Shown here one piece after another: positions 1 to 4,436 of a stretch of 5,144 nucleotides of DNA. Numbering within the stretch: position 1 is the stretch's first letter; the number at the start of each line of letters is the position of its first letter. The notes below the pieces were generated by a model that was not told the DNA's origin, did not search any database, and was given only the letters and a program-made list of their open reading frames with translations. The stretch is taken from NCBI GenBank assembly GCA_025936195.1, contig JAICTW010000254.1:1-5144 (forward strand), read 5' to 3'. A program made the translations under genes and the position numbers. This DNA is from Flavisolibacter sp. (GTDB taxonomy: Bacteria; Bacteroidota; Bacteroidia; Chitinophagales; Chitinophagaceae).

Positions 1-318
1 AACTTTTTTGCGAAGCGCAAACATCAATACGATGAGCAATAAATAAAATCCGGCTACCGCAAAAAAACCTGCCGCCATGCTATGGAACAAAGTGCCTAAC
101 CACCATCCCAATCCAAACCCAACAAAGAACAGAAAAAAGAAACCAAAGAAAAATGCTGTAACACCAACAACAATTCCCGCAGTGGCAACAGAGGCTCCGC
201 GAACAGCTTTGGCTTTGGCTAATTGTGTAAACGCATTTACATATTCACCAACATGCTCCTTAAGACGGTTTATCTTGGTTTTAAGATCTTCTTTTGGCTG
301 CTTTACTTCTTCTTGCAT
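1..318 (-). CDS. Phage holin family (DUF1469/Holin-X-like) small membrane protein, 3' end outside window
   Basis: The minus-strand frame opens with ATG at 318 and stays open for 106 codons to base 1, so the C-terminus lies outside the window. The first 40 or so residues (MQEEVKQPKEDLKTK...) are hydrophilic and charged, probably an amphipathic helix. Two very hydrophobic, Phe/Gly-rich segments follow at about residues 43-74 and 81-101, then a basic RKK. Two helices behind a charged N-terminus is the layout of the DUF1469 'phage holin family' (putative holin-X) proteins, which in Bacteroidota usually sit beside YtxH genes. The holin name is inherited from a family label; no prophage genes are nearby, and a chromosomal envelope or stress role is more likely. 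An A-rich AAAGAAAG lies about 10 bases upstream of the start. The gene follows the YtxH gene by 64 bases, with a terminator hairpin in the gap, so it is probably expressed by read-through at a lower level. Most family members are about 110-130 residues, so little is missing. Confidence 0.72.
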   Translation of the reverse strand, partial: MQEEVKQPKEDLKTKINRLKEHVGEYVNAFTQLAKAKAVRGASVATAGIVVGVTAFFFGFFFLFFVGFGLGWWLGTLFHSMAAGFFAVAGFYLLLIVLMFALRKKV

Positions 319-340
319 GAACAATGACTTTCTTTAAAGA

Positions 341-369
341 TAAAAAGAAAAGCAGGCCCAAAGGCCTGC
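341..369 (-). terminator. Rho-independent terminator between YtxH gene and holin-like gene
   Basis: Read on the minus strand, a perfect 7-bp GC-rich stem (GCAGGCC, loop TTTG, GGCCTGC; bases 369-352) is followed at once by the T-rich run TTTTCTTTTTA (bases 351-341). It begins 13 bases after the YtxH stop codon. This is a textbook intrinsic terminator for YtxH. Because the holin-like start codon is only 22 bases beyond the T-run, there is little room for a separate promoter, and the hairpin probably attenuates expression of the downstream gene rather than ending the operon outright. Confidence 0.8.
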
Positions 370-382
370 AATGCGGTAGGAA

Positions 383-640
383 TTAACTGTAAGACTCTTT
401 TACATTGTTGAATTTGTTAGCTGCATCTGAAGCCATTTTAGCGCCTTTACTGCCAAGATTATCAGCCTCGCTTTTTGCACTTGTAAACAGATCAGACAAA
501 CGACCAGCCCAATCACCTGCTGTATCACCAACCATTTTCCTCATGTCAGATCCCTTCTCAGGTGCAATCATAAGACCAACGATTACTCCGGCAGCCGCAG
601 CTCCTACCAGTCCAAGGACAACTTTTGTTGTTGTAGTCAT
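383..640 (-). CDS. YtxH domain-containing small membrane-anchored protein
   Basis: This is an 85-residue protein. After a short polar start (MTTTTK) there is one Gly/Ala-rich membrane helix at about residues 7-25. It runs into the YtxH hallmark IAPEKGSDMRK (residues 25-35), where the conserved A-P-x-x-G-x-x-x-R marks the membrane-cytoplasm junction. The rest (36-85) is a polar, Ala/Lys/Asp-rich amphipathic helix with a Ser/Asn-rich tail. YtxH proteins are general-stress proteins of unknown biochemistry in Firmicutes and Bacteroidota. The start at 640 is the only in-frame ATG that keeps the membrane helix whole. The upstream region is AT-rich with no Shine-Dalgarno, as is normal in this phylum. 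A promoter-like element lies 35-60 bases upstream and a strong terminator follows the stop. It is divergent from the response regulator gene at 837 and may be controlled together with it. Confidence 0.85.
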   Translation of the reverse strand: MTTTTKVVLGLVGAAAAGVIVGLMIAPEKGSDMRKMVGDTAGDWAGRLSDLFTSAKSEADNLGSKGAKMASDAANKFNNVKESYS

Positions 641-674
641 AATACACTATTTAAAAATGAGCAATTATTATTTA

Positions 675-700
675 CCTTTTAAATAATCATACCAAACCGG
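675..700 (-). promoter_or_regulatory. Promoter or operator element upstream of the YtxH gene (TTTGGTATGAT copy 1)
   Basis: On the minus strand, CCGG is followed by TTTGGTATGAT, then TATTTAAAAGG. The segment GTTTGGTATGAT (12 bases) recurs exactly on the plus strand at 795-806, ahead of the divergent gene. The TGGTATG part fits the -24 half of a sigma-54 promoter (TGGYAYG), and a TT pair follows at the right distance, but the GC usually required at -12 reads TA here. The element may therefore be a variant sigma-54 promoter or a binding site for a transcription factor. It ends 34 bases before the YtxH start codon, a plausible promoter distance. Confidence 0.45.
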
Positions 701-794
701 ACTGCTATGGCTTTAGAAGAATATTGAAATTCGATGCAGAAAAATATACATCAATACCTAATTTTACCCTGACGACAATCAACCGGAACTATGA

Positions 795-815
795 GTTTGG
801 TATGATAATTAAAGG
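795..815 (+). promoter_or_regulatory. Promoter or operator element upstream of the response regulator (TTTGGTATGAT copy 2)
   Basis: GTTTGGTATGAT is followed by AATTAAAGG. It is the mirror-image partner of the element at 675-700: 12 identical bases, then a similar TT/AAAGG ending. As in the other copy, TGGTATG matches the sigma-54 -24 half, but the -12 dinucleotide is AA, not GC. The AAAGG end lies about 22 bases before the response regulator start at 837. If the element is a -24/-12 promoter, the transcript would start near 823-825 with a very short leader. If it is not, AAAGGA at 811-816 could be part of a leader. Each copy pointing towards its own gene argues for shared control of the two genes. 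Confidence 0.45.
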
Positions 816-836
816 AACTAATGAATTGCTGATGAT

Positions 837-1181
837 ATGATGGCTCGCAAAAAGGTTTTAATCATTGATGACGAAGTGGACCTCTGTCTTTTAATGAAGA
901 CATATTTCCTCCGTAAAAACTACGAAGTGTATATTGCCCACACTTTAAGCGATGGAATGTCCCGCCTCAATGAAATTGTTCCCGATTATTTGTTTATTGA
1001 TTATAATCTTCCGGACGGATTGGGCTGGGATAAATTGCCCGAATTATATCAAAAATATCCTAATATACAGTTTCACTTGATCAGCGCTTTTCGTCCTACC
1101 ATGCCCTCCGAATTAGACGGAGCAAAACTTACAGTTTGGGAAAAGCCGATCAGTTTGAAATCGCTGGATAATTTCTTTTAA
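837..1181 (+). CDS. Stand-alone receiver-domain response regulator (CheY-like)
   Basis: The 114-residue protein is a single REC domain with no output domain. After MMARKK come the first beta strand VLIIDDE, with the acidic pair D11-D12 that binds Mg2+, and the phosphoacceptor D55 in FIDYNLPDGLG. The conserved hydroxyl residue is S83 in HLISAF, and the Lys-Pro pair K103-P104 (VWEKPIS) closes the active site. All residues needed for phosphotransfer are present. The last helix is short: the protein ends at LDNFF, about 10 residues earlier than a typical CheY. The start may be at 837 or at the next codon (840); no in-frame start lies upstream because TGA occurs at 822-824. A tiny frame, ATG-AAT-TGC-TGA at 821-832, precedes it by 4 bases and has AAAGGA upstream. 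No histidine kinase is adjacent, so the partner is unknown. The divergent YtxH gene and the shared upstream motif suggest a stress-response setting. Confidence 0.88.
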   Translation: MMARKKVLIIDDEVDLCLLMKTYFLRKNYEVYIAHTLSDGMSRLNEIVPDYLFIDYNLPDGLGWDKLPELYQKYPNIQFHLISAFRPTMPSELDGAKLTVWEKPISLKSLDNFF

Positions 1182-1187
1182 GGCACT

Positions 1188-1216
1188 CCCCCTTTCCCCT
1201 AAAGGTGAGACTTAGG
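1188..1216 (+). repeat. Left arm of an imperfect inverted repeat bounding a 356-bp element
   Basis: This arm starts with CCCCCTTTCCCC and ends with GAGACTTAGG. Its inverted partner at 1514-1543, read on the minus strand, starts CCCCCTGTCCCCC and ends with the identical GAGACTTAGG. By hand alignment 26 of 30 positions match, with one single-base gap. The arm begins 6 bases after the response regulator stop codon. Inside it, CC-TAAA-GG can form only a weak hairpin. Similar CCCCT..AGGGG boxes are familiar as dispersed intergenic repeats in Bacteroidota genomes, but that is recollection and not a search result. Confidence 0.75.
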
Positions 1217-1227
1217 CTTTAGTGTCT

Positions 1228-1427
1228 TTACTGATTGCAGCATTTCTTTAAGGTAAGTTCTATTCTGCGGATTACTTCTTCTGATTTCAGTTTTGTCTCC
1301 TCAGTGGAGAGTCGTAGAAAGATTAATCCTTCTTGCGATAATTGCTTTTGTCTTATCTCGTTATTTTGTTTTACTTCTTCCTCTTTGTAAATGGACAATC
1401 TTCACCAAAGAACATCTTTCTTTTCAT
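1228..1427 (-). pseudogene. Remnant of a DUF559-type endonuclease-like gene, internally deleted and frameshifted
   Basis: From ATG at 1427 (minus strand) the frame reads MKRKMFFGEDCPFTKRKK and stops at 1373-1371. A start of the MKRKMFFG kind is common in DUF559 proteins. In another frame, open from 1401 to the stop at 1230-1228, the text EEVKQNNEIRQKQL is followed by GLIFLRLSTEE, then EEVIRRIELTLKK and the end CCNQ. That is the characteristic C-terminal half of DUF559 proteins: a polar helix with IRQK.L, the G(L/I)xFLR(F/L) strand, then the (E)EVIxxIE helix. Whole family members are about 110-125 residues; here about 15 N-terminal and 50 C-terminal residues remain. The middle, which would hold the PD-(D/E)xK-like nuclease residues (around DFYC and EIDG..H), is missing. 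The protein cannot be active. The remnant lies entirely between the two inverted-repeat arms, which suggests it was the cargo of that element. The identification rests on pattern recognition. Confidence 0.65.
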
Positions 1428-1513
1428 TAGTAATTAGCTTTCTCTAAGCATTGTTCAATGGAAAAGAAAAACGTTGTGCTTTAAAGAGAAATGAAAAAGA
1501 AAAGCATCTCAGA

Positions 1514-1543
1514 CCTAAGTCTCCCCTTCAGGGGGACAGGGGG
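1514..1543 (-). repeat. Right arm of the imperfect inverted repeat
   Basis: This is the partner of 1188-1216 (26 of 30 positions match, ending in identical GAGACTTAGG on its own strand). It contains a compact hairpin, CCCC-TTCA-GGGG (1523-1534). Its outer edge GGGGG (1539-1543) pairs with CCCCC at 1551-1555 across a 7-base loop, and that loop holds the stop codon of citrate synthase. The arm is therefore fused directly to the 3' end of the citrate synthase gene. No target-site duplication is evident: the bases outside the arms are GCACT on the left and TTTCAA on the right. Confidence 0.75.
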
Positions 1544-1555
1544 TTTCAATCCCCC
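1539..1555 (-). terminator. Possible GC stem-loop at the citrate synthase 3' end
   Basis: On the minus strand, GGGGG-ATTGAAA-CCCCC forms a 5-bp all-GC stem that straddles the TGA stop codon, and it is followed by the further hairpin of the repeat arm (CCCC/GGGG, 1534-1523). There is no T-run, so it is not a standard intrinsic terminator. The stacked GC hairpins between convergent genes could still slow polymerase or protect the 3' end of the message. It may equally be just a by-product of the repeat. Confidence 0.3.
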
Positions 1556-2871
1556 CAAATCTCATCCTCGCCCTTCAGCCATTTCTTCACCAAACGGGTA
1601 GAAACAGACTTCGGACGTTCGAGAGGGAAATTTAAAATACGATCCCAGCATAAGCCTGCCAGCACACCCAGAGAACGGCTTACTCCAAACAACACCGTAT
1701 AAAATTCATACTCCACCATTCCGTAGTGTACCAACAATGCCCCACTATGCGCATCCACATTGGGCCAGGGATTTTTTATTTTTCCCAGTGATTGTAAGAT
1801 TGGAGGAACCGTTTCATAAATGTTCCAAACCGTTTGCACCAATGGATCATCAGGCATGTGTTTCTTTCCAAATTCCATTTGGGCAGTAAACCTTGGATCG
1901 GTTCTGCGCAATACAGCATGACCATAACCGGGAACCACTTTGCCTTCACTCAATGTTTTCTTTACGTATTCTGCAATTTGATCGCTGCCGGGTAATTCCG
2001 TTTTTAATTCTTCACGCATTTCAAAGATCCACTTGATCACTTCCTGGTTGGCCAGTCCGTGCAGCGGACCTGCCAATCCATTCATACCAGCAGCCAGACT
2101 TAAATACGGATCGCTCAGTGCCGAACCCACCAAATGAGTAGTGTGTGCCGATACATTGCCACCTTCATGATCCGCATGAATGGTCATGTACAAACGCATG
2201 AGCTCTTTAAAGCTATCGTCTTCATATCCCATCATGTGGGCAAAATTGCCAGCCCAGTCCAGCAGGCCATCCGGCTGAATATGATCTCCGTTTTTATATT
2301 TTCTACGATAGATGTAAGCAGCTATCCGGGGTAATCGTGCAATCAAATCCATAGCATCGTCAAAAACAACATCCCAATAATCTTTCTTGCTCATGCCGGC
2401 AGCATAACGTTTGGCAAACTGACTTTGGGTTTGCAAAGCCATAATGGCCACAACAAACTGCGTCATCGGATGTGTATTGACAGGCAATGCTTCAATAGTG
2501 GCAAAAACATGATTGGGCACATGACTGCGGCGTTGCCAAACAGAAGTTACATGTTGCACATCTTCGTCGGTCGGCAATTCACCAACCAGCATTAAATAAA
2601 ACAACCCTTCGGGGAGTGGCTCGTTGCCGCCTTCGGCCTTGGGTAATTTTTCCTGCAATTCGGGAATAGAATATCCGCGAAAGCGAATACCATCCTGCGC
2701 ATCCAGCAAGGACGTTTCTGTAACCAATCCTGTAATGCCGCGCATTCCCTGGTAAATTTGAGAGAGATGTACCTCACCAATGATTTTATTTCCGTGTTCT
2801 TTTAGCAGTTCCTTTATTTCGGAAGCAAGCGCATCGCCTTTTTCTTTAAACCTGTCCTTAATAATTCCCAT
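1546..2871 (-). CDS. gltA: Citrate synthase, mitochondrial/eukaryote-like type
   Basis: This enzyme condenses acetyl-CoA with oxaloacetate to give citrate, the entry step of the TCA cycle, in the cytoplasm. The 441 residues match the size of mature animal mitochondrial citrate synthase and the related bacterial group. The catalytic triad is visible: H271 in GPLHGLANQE, H318 in GYGHAVLRRTDPRF, and D373 in NVDAHSGALL. The HADHEGGNVSAH block (232-243) and the substrate-binding arginines near R322 and R399 (SRSLG) are also present. The N-terminal section GMRGITGLVTETSLLD and RFRGYSIPELQ is typical of this type, which lacks the NADH-regulated domain of the E. coli enzyme. ATG at 2871 is preceded by an AT-rich stretch without a Shine-Dalgarno. 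A weak TAACTTTA (minus strand, 2918-2911) resembles the Bacteroidota -7 box TAnnTTTG, but has no well-spaced -33 partner. The last five codons (EIWGD) and the stop run into the repeat element and may have been replaced by it. Gene symbol by function; the protein is not closely E. coli-like. Confidence 0.95.
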   Translation of the reverse strand: MGIIKDRFKEKGDALASEIKELLKEHGNKIIGEVHLSQIYQGMRGITGLVTETSLLDAQDGIRFRGYSIPELQEKLPKAEGGNEPLPEGLFYLMLVGELPTDEDVQHVTSVWQRRSHVPNHVFATIEALPVNTHPMTQFVVAIMALQTQSQFAKRYAAGMSKKDYWDVVFDDAMDLIARLPRIAAYIYRRKYKNGDHIQPDGLLDWAGNFAHMMGYEDDSFKELMRLYMTIHADHEGGNVSAHTTHLVGSALSDPYLSLAAGMNGLAGPLHGLANQEVIKWIFEMREELKTELPGSDQIAEYVKKTLSEGKVVPGYGHAVLRRTDPRFTAQMEFGKKHMPDDPLVQTVWNIYETVPPILQSLGKIKNPWPNVDAHSGALLVHYGMVEYEFYTVLFGVSRSLGVLAGLCWDRILNFPLERPKSVSTRLVKKWLKGEDEIWGD

Positions 2872-2959
2872 TTTATAAATTTTATATAGAGGGTGATCGT
2901 TTGAAAAGCGTAAAGTTATTGAATGAAGGCGGCAAGAAAAAATTGAAGAAATATGCCTG

Positions 2960-4054
2960 TTACTTCGGTGCTTTCATGTATAGATAGATTGCAACCGTAC
3001 TGAATACAATATTAGGCAACCATGCTGCTAACAACGGAGGTAAATCTCCCTGTATTGAAAACACGGTTGAAAAGCGGTCAGATAAAATGAACAAAGCAGC
3101 GATGATTATACCAAGTGCCAAATGCAAACCACTGCCACCACGGGTTTTTCTTCCGGCAATGATGGCACCGATCAACGTTAATAGTAAAACGGTAAATGGT
3201 GTTGCCGAACGGCGATATGCTTCCACTTCAAATGCTTCCAACCCTTCTCTTCCTCTCAGTTTTTCCTTATTGATGAAGTCATTTAATTCGGGAGTAGCGA
3301 GTTTGTCTTTCAGGTATTCATCATTGGTGAGATCGCGGGGCTTCAGATTGAGATTAATATTCATAGAAGGCAACTGGCGAAGTGTTTCCTTTGTACTGTC
3401 TATTGTTCGTTCGGTAACACTAATGAGTTTCCAGTTCTTTTTTGCAGTATCCCACTCCATTCGTTGCGCACGAAGATTATAAAACACTTTGCCATTACGA
3501 ACTTTCTCTAAAAAAAATGAAGAAGAAGATTTTGTAGTGGTATCAAAATACCTGATGCCCACATAGGTAATGGAATCTACTCTTTTATAAAAACAGGTAG
3601 TACAACGGCCCTCATCGTTGCCACCTGTTGGACTGTCAATATATTTTGCTTTGAAAGCATTCAGCAATCCGGTTGCTTTTGGAATACCGTAGCGATTGGC
3701 AAACCATAAGCCGGTTGCGAAAATGAGCCCGGCAATTAAATAAGGCCGCAGCCAGCGATTGTAAGTAGTGCCGCTTGCAATAATGGCCACTACTTCCGAC
3801 TTGATAGCCATTTTACTGGTGAAGAAAATAACGGCAATGAAAACAAAAAGAGGATAAAGCAATCCCCAGATCCATGGAATAAAACCAACATAGTATTGTT
3901 TGATGATTTCAATAGTACTCAGTTTCGATTTCACAAAATCATCAGTATGCTCACTGCTGTCCACCGCCACTGCAATGACTGTAAACAACAGCATGCAAAA
4001 TAAAAAGGTGGTGAAGAATTTTTTGAGTATGTACCAATCAATTTTTGTGAACAT
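2960..4054 (-). CDS. LptF/LptG-family permease (YjgP/YjgQ), lipopolysaccharide export
   Basis: This is an inner-membrane subunit of the LptB2FG ABC transporter, which extracts lipopolysaccharide and passes it to the periplasmic Lpt bridge. The 364 residues show the family layout. Three N-terminal helices (about 12-31, 55-79, 103-119) are followed by a large periplasmic beta-jellyroll-like domain (about 120-283) and three C-terminal helices (about 284-301, 308-325, 337-358). The start MFTKIDWYILKKFF is typical of the Bacteroidota members, as are the coupling-helix region FFTSKMAIKSEVVAIIASG (residues 77-95) and the EAYRRSATPFTVLLLTLIG entry to helix 4. Whether it acts as LptF or LptG cannot be told from one gene, so no symbol is given. 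An unusual C151-T-T-C154 pair lies early in the periplasmic domain. Placement downstream of tgt is common in this phylum. It starts 64 bases after the DUF1330 gene ends and is probably co-transcribed with it. Confidence 0.9.
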   Translation of the reverse strand: MFTKIDWYILKKFFTTFLFCMLLFTVIAVAVDSSEHTDDFVKSKLSTIEIIKQYYVGFIPWIWGLLYPLFVFIAVIFFTSKMAIKSEVVAIIASGTTYNRWLRPYLIAGLIFATGLWFANRYGIPKATGLLNAFKAKYIDSPTGGNDEGRCTTCFYKRVDSITYVGIRYFDTTTKSSSSFFLEKVRNGKVFYNLRAQRMEWDTAKKNWKLISVTERTIDSTKETLRQLPSMNINLNLKPRDLTNDEYLKDKLATPELNDFINKEKLRGREGLEAFEVEAYRRSATPFTVLLLTLIGAIIAGRKTRGGSGLHLALGIIIAALFILSDRFSTVFSIQGDLPPLLAAWLPNIVFSTVAIYLYMKAPK

Positions 4055-4118
4055 GGTGCAGCGAAATAAGGATATAATTGGGAAAAGAGTTGTGAAGATT
4101 TGCTCCAGGCGAAGTAAA

Positions 4119-4412
4119 CTACCTTTTAAACTCTCTTACCAGTATCATTGTACAATTCTTTGTGGAATTTAGCCTTATCTGTTTTACCGGTTGATACCCC
4201 GGATCGCTATAACAATTTAAAGCTGCTTCTTCCGAAGGAAATTTTATAATAGCATTCATCATTCTCGCGGTGCCTTCCAAACAAACAGGCTGAGTGTCCA
4301 TAGCAATTACTTCAGCACCGTACTTCTGTAACAAGGGTCTCACTCCCGGTGGATACTTCTGGAATTCTTCCATATCTGTTATGTCATAAGTGTTGATGTA
4401 ATAAACCTCCAT
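4119..4412 (-). CDS. DUF1330 family small protein
   Basis: This 97-residue soluble protein has a ferredoxin-like (dimeric alpha-beta barrel) pattern. The first strand is MEVYYINTYDITD, followed by a helix with EEFQKY, then LLQKYGAEVIAMDT (27-40). Next come the family signature LEG (45-47), the strand ending in FPS with EEAA (58-64), and the helix YSDPGYQPVKQIR (68-80). The final strand is CTMILVREF. The spacing of YG, LEG, FPSxEAA, YxDPxY and R fits DUF1330, whose biochemical role is not established. There is no signal peptide. It begins 24 bases after the tgt stop and lies on the same strand, so it is very likely co-transcribed with tgt. It separates tgt from the permease gene, two genes often adjacent in Bacteroidota. 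Its function here cannot be inferred from its neighbours. Confidence 0.8.
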   Translation of the reverse strand: MEVYYINTYDITDMEEFQKYPPGVRPLLQKYGAEVIAMDTQPVCLEGTARMMNAIIKFPSEEAALNCYSDPGYQPVKQIRLNSTKNCTMILVREFKR

Positions 4413-4436
4413 AACCAGGTTTTATTTTGCCAATAA

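Noticed and set aside
77..337. Plus-strand open frame of 86 codons at the left edge
   Set aside because: It is antisense to the holin-like gene. Its translation is low-complexity Asn/Pro/Lys, whereas the minus strand gives two clean membrane helices.
1..640. A prophage edge, suggested by the 'phage holin' family name
   Set aside because: Holin-X/DUF1469 proteins beside YtxH are common chromosomal genes in Bacteroidota, and no lysin, integrase or structural gene is in the window.
1296..1310. Short hairpin TCTCC-TCAGT-GGAGA
   Set aside because: It falls inside the readable C-terminal part of the DUF559 remnant and is explained by its codons; it is too small to call on its own.
1182..1550. An insertion sequence with target-site duplication
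   Set aside because: There is no transposase and no matching direct repeat just outside the arms (GCACT versus TTTCAA). I call it an inverted-repeat-bounded element only.
1451..1702. Plus-strand open frame of 83 codons across the right repeat arm and the citrate synthase 3' end
   Set aside because: It is antisense to the end of citrate synthase and runs through the repeat arm; composition and context show no family resemblance. A shadow frame.
2905..2925. A Bacteroidota-type promoter for citrate synthase (TAACTTTA on the minus strand)
   Set aside because: It matches 7 of 8 bases of TAnnTTTG, but no TTG lies at the usual distance upstream, so it is mentioned only within the gene entry.
3087..3482. 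Plus-strand open frame of 131 codons
   Set aside because: It lies wholly antisense within the Lpt permease gene, whose family features are clear; the translation is serine- and arginine-rich with no recognisable domain.
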